NCBI GenBank assembly: GCA_958296065.1
Contig: CATQHX010000033.1
Coordinates: 24,723-88,722, forward strand
Reading direction: 5' to 3'
DNA: 64,000 nucleotides
Source: Vicinamibacterales bacterium
GTDB taxonomy: Bacteria; Acidobacteriota; Vicinamibacteria; Vicinamibacterales; UBA8438
The notes beneath the pieces were generated by a model. The model saw nothing but the letters and a program-made list of their open reading frames with translations, made no database searches and was not told where the DNA came from. Positions 33,605 through 43,125 of the stretch are shown one piece after another. The translations under genes were made by a program, and so were the position numbers. Position 1 is the stretch's first letter; the number at the start of each line of letters is the position of its first letter.

Positions 33605-36066
33605 CAGCCTATCCTCCTCGTCTGAAATGGTGCGCTCTTCACGATTGCGAGAACCAGAGCCGACCAGCGGGACTCGTCCGCCGCGGCCTCCCGCAGGATC
33701 CGCCGGACCGCAGGCATGTCGGCCGCTTCCAGCCGGCGCCCCACAGCAAAGGTCAGCAGTCTCTCGGTCGCCGTCGCGATGAACTCGCCCTGGCTCGCCA
33801 GGATGTGCCGGAAGCCGCTCGCACCCTGGAAGGCGCTGCCGTCCGGCGCCACGCCCGACGGATCGATGGGCGGTCCGACCTCACCCGGCACCCCCGTGTC
33901 CTCGGTGGTGCGCCAGCGCCCGATCGCGTCGAAGTTCTCCAGCGAGAACCCCAGCGGATCCATGTTGCGGTGGCACGTAGCGCAGGCCGGGTTCCGTCGG
34001 TGGACCTCCATCAGCTCGCGCACCGATGTCGGCGGCGCCCCCTCCTCGCGGGTCGCCAGGTCCGGCACGTCGGCCGGCGGCTCTGCTGGCGGCGCCCCGA
34101 GCAGGTTCTCGAGCACCCACTTGCCGCGCGACACCGGGGACGTGCGGTTCGCGTACGAGGTCAGCGTCAGGATGCCCGCCTGCCCCAGGATGCCCGCGCG
34201 CCGGTCGTCGGCCCACGTCACCCGCCGGAAGTGGTTCCCGTGAACGTCGGGGATCCCGTAGTGCTCGGCCAGTCGCTCGTTCACGAAGGTGTAGTCGGCC
34301 GTCACCAGCTCCGTCAGCGGGCGATCCTCGCGCAATTGCGACTCCAGGAACAGTTGCGTCTCCCGCTGCATCGCGACCCGCAGGTTCTCGTCGAACTCCG
34401 GGAACGCGGTCGGGTCCGGCAACGCGTTGCGCAGCCTGTTGAGCCCGAGCCACTGGCCGGCGAAGCTCTCGGCCAGCGTGTTCCGCGCGCGGGGCTGGGC
34501 CAGCATCCGGCGCACCTGCCGCTCCAGCACGTCCGGCTCCGACAGCCTCCCCTCGACGGCCAGGTCGAGCAGCTCGTCGTCCGGGATGCTCCCCCAGAGG
34601 AAGAACGACAGCCGCGAGGCGAGCTCCAGGTCGCCGATCGGATAGGCGATCCCCGGCTCGGCGTCCACCGGCGCGCGCTCGGTACGGAAAACGAACTCGG
34701 GGTCCGTCAGCAGGAACTCGAGCGCCGCCTGGATGCCGGTCTCGAACCCACCCTCACGACTTCCCGCTTCGTAGAAGCTCAGCAGCGCCGTCACGTCCCG
34801 CGATGTCACCGGACGCCGGTAGGCGCGCCGCGCCAGGTCGCCGAGGATCTCCTCCGCGCACGCCGCCTCCGCGCCGGGGTTCTCGGGCCGGCAGGAAAAG
34901 ACCTTCTCGCGGCTCGCGGTTTCCAGCGGCTTCTTGCCGTTGAACGGCCCGGTGACGGTCAGCCTGGCCACGTCGGGATTGCCGTCCTGCCGATCGTTGG
35001 TGCTGAAGCCGAAGGTCGCCGGGCTCGGCCGCGGCTGCAGGACGCCTTCGTCCAGCGCCGGCCGCCGCAGGAACGACACGCCGACCAGCCGCATGCCGGC
35101 CTTCACCGGCATCCGGAACCGCAGGTACTCGTCCTCGTGGACGGAGTACGTGCCCCACTCCGGAAATCCGCCGCTGCCGGAGCCGCAGTAACTCGTCGCG
35201 CACCGCTCGCCCTCGAACGCGCCGCCGACCAGGAACGTCTTGGCCAGGGCCTTGTCGATCCGCAGATCGAGCCGGTGGCGCGCGTTCCCGAGGCCGCGGA
35301 TGTAGTTGTAGAAGTTGCGGTGCAGGTCGACCTTGAACTCGTACTCGCCGTCGAGCGGGAAATAGTGCTCCGCCGCGACGCCGCCGCGCGACCCGAAGGG
35401 CAGGTCCTCGCTGGTGCGGTCGTCCTGCACCTCGAGCTGCGGCACGGGATAGGACGCCGACCGCGAGCTCAGCGCCGGGTCGCCGACCGCGAGCTGGCTG
35501 ATCCGCCGGGCCGCGGTCAGGTAGCGCTCCATCAGCGTGGTCGAGACCGTCAGGACCTCGGCGTTGTTGTCGAAGCCCTCGGCGTCGGCGTCGTCCGGCG
35601 GCAGCAACTCCTCGACGTCCACGTCGAGCCCGATCAGATCGCGCACGGCGTTGCGGTACTCGGACCGGTTGAGGCGGTGCACCGTCATCGGCCGCCCGAG
35701 CGGCGGGTCGGCGGCCGCCGTGCGGTCGAGCTCGGTCTCCAGCCAGTGGACCAGGCTGCCCATCGCGGCTTCGTCCGGCCGCCGCGCCGTCGGCGGCGGC
35801 ATCATCCCGCTGCGCACCTTTCGCAGCACCCGTTCCCATTCGTCGGCGTGGGCGCCGAGATCGTCCGTGTCGAGCCCCTGCAGCGAGATCGGCACCGTGC
35901 CGCGCTCGAAGCCGCGGTCGCTGTGGCAGGCCAGGCAGTACTGATTGACGAAGGCGCGCGCCGATGCCCCGTCGGACACGGCCTGGGCATGGCTCGCGGG
36001 GGGTGCGAGGGCGCCCAGCGCCACCACGACCGCCGCTGCGGTCGCCACCTTGAACAGCCACGACAT
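33604..36066 (-). CDS. DUF1592-family PSCyt cytochrome protein, cassette C
   Basis: 820 residues from ATG 36066, with GGGAGG about 9 bases upstream; GTG 36075 is an alternative. After a signal peptide (VATAAAVVVALGALAPPASHA) the first haem motif CLACH is at 44-48, with the second (CATCH in NPACATCHRNMDPLG) in DUF1588. Other domains follow the usual order (HRLNRSEYRNAVRDLIGL, ASRLSFFLWGSIPDDEL, TADYTFVNERLAEHYG). An insertion around CATSYCGSGSGGFPEW, absent from A and B, lies in the carbohydrate-binding-like middle part. Confidence 0.9.
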   Translation of the reverse strand: MSWLFKVATAAAVVVALGALAPPASHAQAVSDGASARAFVNQYCLACHSDRGFERGTVPISLQGLDTDDLGAHADEWERVLRKVRSGMMPPPTARRPDEAAMGSLVHWLETELDRTAAADPPLGRPMTVHRLNRSEYRNAVRDLIGLDVDVEELLPPDDADAEGFDNNAEVLTVSTTLMERYLTAARRISQLAVGDPALSSRSASYPVPQLEVQDDRTSEDLPFGSRGGVAAEHYFPLDGEYEFKVDLHRNFYNYIRGLGNARHRLDLRIDKALAKTFLVGGAFEGERCATSYCGSGSGGFPEWGTYSVHEDEYLRFRMPVKAGMRLVGVSFLRRPALDEGVLQPRPSPATFGFSTNDRQDGNPDVARLTVTGPFNGKKPLETASREKVFSCRPENPGAEAACAEEILGDLARRAYRRPVTSRDVTALLSFYEAGSREGGFETGIQAALEFLLTDPEFVFRTERAPVDAEPGIAYPIGDLELASRLSFFLWGSIPDDELLDLAVEGRLSEPDVLERQVRRMLAQPRARNTLAESFAGQWLGLNRLRNALPDPTAFPEFDENLRVAMQRETQLFLESQLREDRPLTELVTADYTFVNERLAEHYGIPDVHGNHFRRVTWADDRRAGILGQAGILTLTSYANRTSPVSRGKWVLENLLGAPPAEPPADVPDLATREEGAPPTSVRELMEVHRRNPACATCHRNMDPLGFSLENFDAIGRWRTTEDTGVPGEVGPPIDPSGVAPDGSAFQGASGFRHILASQGEFIATATERLLTFAVGRRLEAADMPAVRRILREAAADESRWSALVLAIVKSAPFQTRRIG

Positions 36067-36551
36067 GGTCACCACCCTCCCGTTCTCAAGAGCGTGCCGG
36101 ACGAACGAGGCCCGTGACGGGCGACTGTGAGCGAAGCTCCGACGCGAACGGACGGAGATGCAGGCCGGCGCGATCGCGGACGCCGTGTTTTCCGACCCGC
36201 CTCGCGACGCAACGTGGGCGAAGGAAACACGATCTATGCGTGACTCGCGTGTAAGTTCGCACCGTACGCCGATGCGCGGCGATTGTCAACTGCGGTCGAC
36301 ACACCCGCAGGGTCGGCAGGGAACCCGGCCGTCAACCGGACCGCTCGCAACGCAGCGCTTCCAGCTCGGCCGCCCGGGCCTCAGCGGCCGCAGCTCGCGT
36401 TTCGGCGTCCACACGGGCGGCGGCTTCTGCCAGACGGCCCTCGGATTCCTCGTCGTGGCTTCCCGGATCGCGACCGGTCGCGGTGCGCCGGGGCGTCCGT
36501 GCGGAAGCTGAAGCAGAAGCAAGTGTGTCGCGCCGACCGCGGGGCTGGCGT
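36067..36551. other. 485-base region upstream of cassette C, with a possible coding remnant
   Basis: Its right part, on the minus strand, contains a frame ending at 36332 that reads as a charged coiled coil (EGRLAEAAARVDAETRAAAA) and has no ATG, GTG or TTG start outside the coil. It may be a gene fossil or an extension of an overlapping frame of the exporter gene. The left part holds the cassette C promoter candidate. ORFs 36283-37095 and 36286-37947 are shadows of the exporter gene. Confidence 0.35.
36261..36289 (-). promoter_or_regulatory. Candidate sigma-70 promoter for cassette C
   Basis: Read leftward: perfect TTGACA, a 17-base spacer, then TACGGT. It lies about 195 bases before ATG 36066, so the mRNA would have a long leader. 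The -10 box is weak. Confidence 0.45.
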
Positions 36552-38108
36552 TCACGCCCCCGCTTCCTCGACGCCGGCCGCGGGCGAGCCGACGGTCTCG
36601 CGCAGCGGGATCTCCTGCAGAAACCAGGAGAGGGCGAAGCCGAGCACCAGGATGGGCACGGCCGAGAGGAACACCGCCTGGAGGGCGACCTCCACCGATC
36701 CGGTCACCGCCGCCGCGGTCTCCACGGGCAGGGCGCGAATGGCGGCGGGGCTGTTCAGCAGATCGGTGACCTGGCCGCCGACCGCGGCGAACGCCTCCGG
36801 GGACAGCCGCGCCGGCAGCTCGGAGCCGATGCGCGCGTTCATGACCGCCCCGAAGACGGCCACGCCGAACGACCCGCCCATCGATCGGAAGAACTGCGCC
36901 GACGCGGTAGCGATACCGAGGTCTCGGTGCTCGACCGCGTTCTGCACGGCGAGCAGCGACACCTGCATGACCATGCCGATCCCGAAACCCAGCAGCACCA
37001 TGAACGCGGAGATCACCAGATGGGGACTCCCGGCGTGCAGGCGGCTCAGGAGGAACATGCCCCCGACCGCGCAGGCGCTGCCGACGATCGGGTAGATGCG
37101 GTATCGCCCGGTCTGAACGGTCAGCCGGCCCGACCCCACGGAGCCGACGAGGACGCCGGCCGTCAACGGCAGCAGCAGCAGGCCGGAGTTGGTCGCCGAC
37201 AGCCCGGCGACCACCTGCAGATACAGAGGCAGAAAGATGACGGCCCCGAACAGCGCGCAGCCGATGAGTAGTCCAAGACCCGACCCGATGGAAAAGATGC
37301 GGTTGCGAAACAGCCGCAACGGCAGCAGCGGATGCTCGACGTACGCCTCCCAGCGGATGAACAGACCAACCAGGAGCACGCCGGCGGCGGCCAGCCCGGC
37401 GGCCGCCGGGTCCCGCGCCTGCGCCACGCCTTCCTGAACGCGCACGAGGGCAAGCAGCAGCAGGCTCACCCCGGCCGTTAACAGCGCCGCGCCCGCAAAG
37501 TCGATGCGGGCCGGACGATGCACGGGGGGCAACCGCAGCACGACCCAGATGACGGCGAGCGCCGCGCCACCCACCGGCAGGTTGATGAGGAACACCCAGC
37601 GCCAGGTCGTGTGGTCGACGATGAAGCCGCCCAGCAGCGGTCCGATGACGCTGGCGAACATCCACACGCCGGCCAGGTAGCCGATGTAGCGGCCGCGTTG
37701 CCGGGGCGAGACGATGTCGCCGATCACGGCGAACGTCAGGCCCATCACCCCGCCGGCGCCGACGCCCTGCACGCCGCGCGCCAGCACCAGCGTCAGCATG
37801 TCGGGCGCAAGCCCCGCGAAAACCGATCCGAGCAGGAAGATCAGGATGGCGGCCTGGAACGTGACGCGCCGCCCGTAGATGTCGCTGAGCTTGCCGTAGA
37901 GCGGGGTGCAGACCATCGTGCACAGCAGGTAGGCGGTCACCACCCACGAGTAGTAGTCGAGCCCGCCGAGCTCGCCGACAATCGTCGGGAGCGCCGTGGC
38001 GACGATGGTCTGGTCGAGCGCCGCGAGAAAGAGCCCGGCCATCAGGCCGGAGAGGATGATGACGATCTCCCGGTGCGTGAACGGTTCGGGCGCAGGTGCC
38101 GGCGTCAC
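36552..38108 (-). CDS. DHA2-family multidrug/proton MFS exporter, 14 TM
   Basis: 518 residues from GTG 38108; no in-frame ATG lies upstream. LDQTIVATALPTIVGELGG is the DHA2 motif D1 in TM1, GKLSDIYGRR is motif A, and ARGVQGVGAGGVMGL with GPLLGGFIVDHTTWRWVFLIN is motif C. Length and spacing fit 14 membrane helices as in EmrB/QacA proteins, which export hydrophobic compounds with proton antiport. No EmrA-type adaptor or TetR gene is adjacent. No clear Shine-Dalgarno is seen. Confidence 0.9.
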   Translation of the reverse strand: MTPAPAPEPFTHREIVIILSGLMAGLFLAALDQTIVATALPTIVGELGGLDYYSWVVTAYLLCTMVCTPLYGKLSDIYGRRVTFQAAILIFLLGSVFAGLAPDMLTLVLARGVQGVGAGGVMGLTFAVIGDIVSPRQRGRYIGYLAGVWMFASVIGPLLGGFIVDHTTWRWVFLINLPVGGAALAVIWVVLRLPPVHRPARIDFAGAALLTAGVSLLLLALVRVQEGVAQARDPAAAGLAAAGVLLVGLFIRWEAYVEHPLLPLRLFRNRIFSIGSGLGLLIGCALFGAVIFLPLYLQVVAGLSATNSGLLLLPLTAGVLVGSVGSGRLTVQTGRYRIYPIVGSACAVGGMFLLSRLHAGSPHLVISAFMVLLGFGIGMVMQVSLLAVQNAVEHRDLGIATASAQFFRSMGGSFGVAVFGAVMNARIGSELPARLSPEAFAAVGGQVTDLLNSPAAIRALPVETAAAVTGSVEVALQAVFLSAVPILVLGFALSWFLQEIPLRETVGSPAAGVEEAGA

Positions 38109-38309
38109 CGGAAACGGTCCATGGTCATCGAGAGGGAGGCCGCCGGGAAGGCTGGAAGGTGAAGACCGGGGACCGAAGCCTCAGCTCCGGCGCCCGGCCT
38201 GGTGTTCAACGAGTCGCCGAGACGTCGTGGTGGGCATCTGCGCCGCTTCCGCCGCGCGGACTCCTTGTCGACGTCGTCCACGCCAGCGTGCGCCGCGCAG
38301 CGCGGACCA

Positions 38310-38945
38310 CTAGTTCGCCAGCTCGACCGGAACGGTCGCCAACTGGTTGTCCCAGAGGAAGTACATCGCGCCGCCCTGCGAGGTCATGTCGACGAAGCCG
38401 ACCTGCAACTGATCCATCGAGTAGCCGACGCTCTCCACCGACATGGTCGTCCGCACGACGTCCTTGCTGTCGTCGTAGCCGTAGGCGCCCCACAGGGCGT
38501 TCGGGTTGTCTTCCGTGAAGGTCTGCTTGACGCCCCAGGTGGAGAAGATCAGCGTCCACGCCGTCGGGTCCGCGAGGTCGGCGAACATGGTGTACTCGCC
38601 GGCGTTCAGCCGCTGCCCGCCGATGAGCAGATCCGCCTCGGTGGTGAAGGTGGTCGTCTGGTCCGCCCCGACGCGCCACAGCGGCGCCCCGGCGTAGATG
38701 CGCTGACCGAATTCCTCGCCCTCGCCGAAGATGCCCTGCCGGCCGCGCAGGATTGGACGACCGTAGTGGATGTCGATCCAGGAGCCGCCCTCGTAGCGGC
38801 CCTCTTCGTTGTAGCTCCCGCCGATCTGCGTCGCCGTGTGCCCGCGGGTGCTGAGCGGCCGGCCCTGCGCCACAGCCTCGCTCACGATGATACCTGCCGC
38901 CGCGACCACCGCGGCGATGCCCACAATCTTCACTAGCAAACGCAT
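38310..38945 (-). CDS. DUF2911 secreted protein
   Basis: 211 residues from ATG 38945, preceded by AAGGAGGACAGGC. It has a signal peptide (LVKIVGIAAVVAAAGIIVSEAVAQG). The body is a DUF2911 domain: SWIDIHYGRPILRGRQGIFG, APLWRVGADQTTTFTTEADLLIGG, AGEYTMFADLADPTAWTLIFS. The domain is found in secreted proteins of Bacteroidetes and Acidobacteria, and no biochemical role is known. It stands alone between the exporter and fumarase genes, all leftward. Confidence 0.85.
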   Translation of the reverse strand: MRLLVKIVGIAAVVAAAGIIVSEAVAQGRPLSTRGHTATQIGGSYNEEGRYEGGSWIDIHYGRPILRGRQGIFGEGEEFGQRIYAGAPLWRVGADQTTTFTTEADLLIGGQRLNAGEYTMFADLADPTAWTLIFSTWGVKQTFTEDNPNALWGAYGYDDSKDVVRTTMSVESVGYSMDQLQVGFVDMTSQGGAMYFLWDNQLATVPVELAN

Positions 38946-39141
38946 GCCTGTCCTCCTTGAGTGATTCGAACCGCCGTCCGTCCGTTGCCGAGGTTGTTCG
39001 GGTGCGCCGGGACCTCCGGCTGCCGTTGATGGCGAAGCAGGCAACCGTCCGACCTTCCAGCATGGATCGAACCGCGGGGGCCCGGCAAGTCGCCGCGGTT
39101 CCGGTTGCCGCCCACCGACCTCTCCAGAGGCCTGCACCGCG

Positions 39142-40797
39142 CTACGGCGCAGTCTCCCGGCGGACCAACGTGGCCGGCTTCGCGGCCAGCAACTGGGCAA
39201 AGAAGTCGTTCCCCTTGTCGTCGACGACGATGAACGCCGGGAAATCCTCGACCTCGATCTTCCAGATCGCCTCCATCCCGAGCTCGGGGTACTCCAGCAC
39301 GTCGACCTTCCGGATGCTGTGGTCGGCGAGCCGGGCAGCCGGGCCGCCTATGGATCCCAGGTAGAAGCCGCCGTGCCGCTTGCACGCCTCGGTCACCTGC
39401 GCCGAGCGGTTCCCCTTGGCCAGCATCACCATGCTGCCGCCGTGCGACTGGAAGAGATCGACGTAGGAGTCCATCCGGCCGGCCGTGGTCGGACCGAACG
39501 AGCCGGACGCGCGCCCCTCCGGCCGCTTGGCCGGACCGGCGTAGTAGACCATGTGGTTCCGCGCGTAGGCCGGCAGCTCCTCGCCGGCGTCGAGCCGCTC
39601 CTTGAGCTTCGCGTGCGCGATGTCGCGCGCCACGATCATCGGCCCCGACAGCGACAGCCGGGTCGCGACCGGGTACTGCGTCAGCTCGCCGAGGATCTCC
39701 GGCATCGGCCGGTTGAGGTCGACTCGGACCACGTCGCCCGGCAACTCGCCTTCGGTGACGTCCGGAAGGAACCGGGCCGGGTTCTCCTCGAGCTGCTCCA
39801 GGAAGACCCCCTCGCGGGTGATCCGCGCCAAAGCCTGCCGATCCGCCGAGCACGAGACGCCTAGGCCGACGGGGCACGATGCGCCGTGCCGCGGCAGCCG
39901 GATGACGCGGACATCGTGCGCGAAGTACTTCCCGCCGAACTGCGCGCCCACCCCGATCTGCCGGGCGAGCTCGAAGATCTCCGCCTCCAGGTCGTGATCG
40001 CGGAACGCGCGGCCGTGCGCGTTGCCGCTCGCCGGGAGCCGGTCGAGGTACTTCGTGGTCGCCAGCTTCAGCGTCTTGAGCGTGAACTCGGCCGAGGTGC
40101 CGCCCACGACGAGCGCCAGGTGGTAGGGCGGACACGCCGCGGTCCCGATGGTCTTCAGCTTCGCCTCGACGAAGCCGAGCAGGGAGGCCGGATTCAGCAG
40201 CGCCTTCGTCTCCTGGTAGAGGAAGCTCTTGTTTGCCGACCCGCCTCCCTTGGCCACGAACAGCAGCTCGTACTCGTCGCCCGGCTCGGCGTAGATCTCG
40301 ATCTGCGCGGGCAGGTTCGAGCCGGTGTTCTTCTCCGTGTACATGTCCAGCGGCGCCATCTGGGAATAGCGCAGGTTGCGCTGCTCGTAGGCGTCGAAGA
40401 CCCCGCGCGACAGCGGCACGTGGTCGTCGCCGAAGGTCAGGACGCGCTCGCCCTTGTGGCCCATGACGATCGCGGTGCCGGTATCCTGGCAGCCGGGCAG
40501 CACGCGGCCGGCGGCGATGCAGGCGTTGCGCAGCAGTTCCAGGGCCACGAAACGGTCGTTCTGCGACGACTCGGGGTCGTCGATGACCTTCCGGAGCTGG
40601 GCTAGGTGGCCGGGCCGCAGCAGATGGGCCACGTCGTCGAAGGCGACGCGCGCGACTTCGCGCAGCACCTCCGGCTCGACCCTCAGCATCTCGGCTCCGT
40701 CGACGCGGATCGTCGAGACGCCGTCCGAGGTCAGCTTCCGGTAGGGGGTCTCGTCGGGTCCGAACTCGAAAATCGGTTGATAATGGAAGTCAGCCAT
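39142..40797 (-). CDS. fumA: Fumarate hydratase class I, iron-sulfur type
   Basis: 551 residues, a single-chain class I fumarase (FumA/FumB type, about 550 residues). The N-terminal alpha region has [20 protein letters not shown], with one cluster Cys in GCQDTG. CPPYH and [12 protein letters not shown] supply the other cluster Cys candidates. The C-terminal beta domain has [15 protein letters not shown] and GSIGGPAA. It hydrates fumarate to malate in the TCA cycle through a [4Fe-4S] cluster in the cytoplasm. ATG 40797 opens the ORF; the protease gene starts divergently 55 bases away. Confidence 0.93.
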   Translation of the reverse strand: MADFHYQPIFEFGPDETPYRKLTSDGVSTIRVDGAEMLRVEPEVLREVARVAFDDVAHLLRPGHLAQLRKVIDDPESSQNDRFVALELLRNACIAAGRVLPGCQDTGTAIVMGHKGERVLTFGDDHVPLSRGVFDAYEQRNLRYSQMAPLDMYTEKNTGSNLPAQIEIYAEPGDEYELLFVAKGGGSANKSFLYQETKALLNPASLLGFVEAKLKTIGTAACPPYHLALVVGGTSAEFTLKTLKLATTKYLDRLPASGNAHGRAFRDHDLEAEIFELARQIGVGAQFGGKYFAHDVRVIRLPRHGASCPVGLGVSCSADRQALARITREGVFLEQLEENPARFLPDVTEGELPGDVVRVDLNRPMPEILGELTQYPVATRLSLSGPMIVARDIAHAKLKERLDAGEELPAYARNHMVYYAGPAKRPEGRASGSFGPTTAGRMDSYVDLFQSHGGSMVMLAKGNRSAQVTEACKRHGGFYLGSIGGPAARLADHSIRKVDVLEYPELGMEAIWKIEVEDFPAFIVVDDKGNDFFAQLLAAKPATLVRRETAP

Positions 40798-40852
40798 CGC
40801 GGGGCGATCTTACCCGGAACCAAGGCCTCGAATCGGAGCTTCAAGGACGACC

Positions 40853-42094
40853 ATGAACACGTTCGCCATCATCATTCTCGTTGCACTCGTCGGGGAGTAC
40901 CTGCTCCAGCTCGTATCCGGTGCGCTCAACGTGCGCGCGTTCAGTCCGGCCCTGCCCGCGGAGTTCGCCGGCGTCTTCGATGACGAGAAGTACTCCCGCG
41001 CGCAGCGCTACACGGCGACGCGCACCCGCTTCGGGCTGATCCGGGGCGCGTTCGACCTGGCCGTCGTCCTCGCCTTCTGGTTCGCGGGAGGCTTCGCGTG
41101 GCTCGACACGCTGCTGAGCGGGCTCGGCCACGGTCCCGTCGTCACCGGCCTGCTCTACATCGGCGCGCTCGGGCTCGCCTCGATCCTGCTCGGCCTGCCG
41201 TTTCGCGTGTACTCGACCTTCGTCATCGAGGCACGCTACGGGTTCAACCGGACGACCGCCACGACCTTCATCGCCGACACCCTGAAGAGCCTGGCGCTGG
41301 GCGCGCTGCTCGGCGGCCTGCTGCTGGCCGTCATCCTCGCGTTCTTCGAGTGGGCCGGACCGCTGGCGTGGCTCTGGTGCTGGATCGCGGCCACGGTGTT
41401 CTCGCTCGCCGTCCAGTTCATCGCGCCGACCTGGATCATGCCGCTCTTCAACAAGTTCACGCCGCTCGACAGCGGCGACCTGCACGACGCCATCCTGGAG
41501 TACGCCCGCAAGGCGCGCTTTCCGCTGCGCGGCCTCTTCGTCGTCGACGGCTCGCGCCGCTCGTCGAAGGCCAACGCCTTCTTCACCGGCTTCGGCAAGA
41601 ACAAGCGCATCGGGCTGTTCGACACGCTGGTCGACGAGTACACCGTGCCGGAACTCGTGGCGGTGGTGGCCCACGAGGTCGGCCATTACAAGAAGCGGCA
41701 CATCTGGCAACGGATGGCGCTCTCCATCGGCCACCTGGGGGCCATGCTCTGGATCCTGTCGCTGTTCCTCGGGCAGGAGGGACTGTTCGCGGCCTTCTAT
41801 GTCAGCGAGCCGTCGGTCTACGCCGGGCTGGTCTTCTTCGGCCTGCTGTTCACGCCGGTGGAGCTGGTCCTGTCGATTCTCGTCAACCTCTTCTCCCGGC
41901 AGAACGAGTTCGAGGCCGACCGCTTCGCGGCCGAGACCACCGGCAGCGGCGAGCCGCTGATCGCAGCGCTCAAGAAGCTGTCCGCCGACAACCTGTCGAA
42001 CCTGACGCCGCACCCACTGGCGGTGTTCCTCGACTACTCGCACCCGCCGGTGCTGCAGCGGATCGCGGCGCTACGGCAAGCGGCGGCGGGGTGA
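40853..42094 (+). CDS. M48 (Ste24/CaaX-protease family) integral membrane metallopeptidase
   Basis: 413 residues with about seven membrane helices starting at residue 3. HEVGHYKKRH, with His274, carries the HExxH zinc motif, and NEFEADRFA about 80 residues later gives the third zinc ligand Glu. FNRTTATTFIAD and SSKANAFFTGFGKNKRI are Ste24 landmarks. Eukaryotic homologues cut prenylated CaaX proteins; bacterial members are thought to act in membrane protein quality control. Confidence 0.92.
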   Translation: MNTFAIIILVALVGEYLLQLVSGALNVRAFSPALPAEFAGVFDDEKYSRAQRYTATRTRFGLIRGAFDLAVVLAFWFAGGFAWLDTLLSGLGHGPVVTGLLYIGALGLASILLGLPFRVYSTFVIEARYGFNRTTATTFIADTLKSLALGALLGGLLLAVILAFFEWAGPLAWLWCWIAATVFSLAVQFIAPTWIMPLFNKFTPLDSGDLHDAILEYARKARFPLRGLFVVDGSRRSSKANAFFTGFGKNKRIGLFDTLVDEYTVPELVAVVAHEVGHYKKRHIWQRMALSIGHLGAMLWILSLFLGQEGLFAAFYVSEPSVYAGLVFFGLLFTPVELVLSILVNLFSRQNEFEADRFAAETTGSGEPLIAALKKLSADNLSNLTPHPLAVFLDYSHPPVLQRIAALRQAAAG

Positions 42095-42161
42095 CCGCCG
42101 CGAGCCACCGAATCCACGCTTGGCGGCCACACTACCTACTACGCACTGGTGTCCGGCCAAG

Positions 42162-42578
42162 CTACATTTGCGGGGGTGCGACTACCCACTCGGCCTGGCG
42201 GGCGAACCACCTCCGCGTGGATCTCGGCTTCGGCCCACAAACCTTGGCGTGCGACGGTTCCGCTGGAAGCGGATCCGCGTGGACCGTCTGGTCTCGGGAA
42301 CGCACTTGGCCGGCCGACATCGCCACCAATCCGAACCCCTCGTGATTCGCCAGCACCCGGCCCGGCTCCTCGCCCTCTTCCTCGATCACCTCCTGGCGGT
42401 AGACGGACATGGGATCGCCGTCCTCGTCATCCTCGAACGCCGCCGATGAAGGCCGGAAACAACCGCCGTTCTCGTCAAGAACGAAATGCCACGGGGGAAT
42501 TCTCCTCAGAAGACGAACCTCATCGACAATCTGCGGATCGTCGGGGAACTGTCTCCTGCACTCCTCCGGGGACGTCAC
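42162..42578 (-). CDS. TIGR04255-operon protein 3, unknown function
   Basis: 138 residues from GTG 42578, four bases after the stop of the preceding gene. Recognisable stretches are RIPPWHFVLDENGGCFRPSS, EDDEDGDPMSVYRQEV and HAKVCGPKPRSTRRWFAR. I recall similar small proteins (HALVVGKKT-like endings) of unknown function beside other accessory genes, but I cannot name the family. Tight spacing makes it the last gene of a three-gene operon. There are no membrane segments, so it should be cytoplasmic. Confidence 0.65.
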   Translation of the reverse strand: MTSPEECRRQFPDDPQIVDEVRLLRRIPPWHFVLDENGGCFRPSSAAFEDDEDGDPMSVYRQEVIEEEGEEPGRVLANHEGFGLVAMSAGQVRSRDQTVHADPLPAEPSHAKVCGPKPRSTRRWFARQAEWVVAPPQM

Positions 42579-42582
42579 GAGC

Positions 42583-43125
42583 TCAGTCCGAGGCCCTTCT
42601 GAGCCACGCTCGGACCGTTTCTTCGTGACCGATCAGGACCGCTTCGTCCTCCTGACCTGACCGCCGGTCTTCCGCACACCACGACACGGATCCGTCAGGA
42701 CTGACTTCGACCTCGATGTCCACTCCCCGCCGGTGCCATTCGAGCTGCAGCCCCCCCCGCACCGTGGGCACGAGCACGGGGCCGGCAATGCCCCGAACCA
42801 CGTATGCCGTCAGAAACTCGATCGTCTGCCTGAAGGCAGAATCCGAGACGGGCTCGGCGCCGTACGAATTCCAACCCCTCGGGAGCTGCTGCAGTTCGCA
42901 GGCCCGCTCGAGAGCATGCAGGAGCTCTTGAGGCAGATCACGCCTGGGCGCTCGAATCGCGATCCTTCGGGCCGGCGGCCAAGGCGATTCCTGTGGGATG
43001 GTTCGGACGAGCGGATCCGCCAAGGCGTAGGTAGCCGCGACTGTCTCCGCCGACAACCGAACCAGCACCGAGCTCTCGGCCAGCACCCCCGGACCCGCGT
43101 CAACCGCTTCAACCAGAGCAGCCAT
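42583..43125 (-). CDS. TIGR04255-operon protein 2, unknown function
   Basis: 180 residues from ATG 43125, which overlaps the TIGR04255 gene by 17 bases. The central part LQQLPRGWNSYGAEPVSDSA and the C-terminal LQLEWHRRGVDIEVEVSPDG are typical of small proteins found in accessory operons; the GWNSYGA-like segment recurs in several uncharacterised families. No catalytic motif stands out. It is soluble and acidic overall. Confidence 0.65.
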   Translation of the reverse strand: MAALVEAVDAGPGVLAESSVLVRLSAETVAATYALADPLVRTIPQESPWPPARRIAIRAPRRDLPQELLHALERACELQQLPRGWNSYGAEPVSDSAFRQTIEFLTAYVVRGIAGPVLVPTVRGGLQLEWHRRGVDIEVEVSPDGSVSWCAEDRRSGQEDEAVLIGHEETVRAWLRRASD

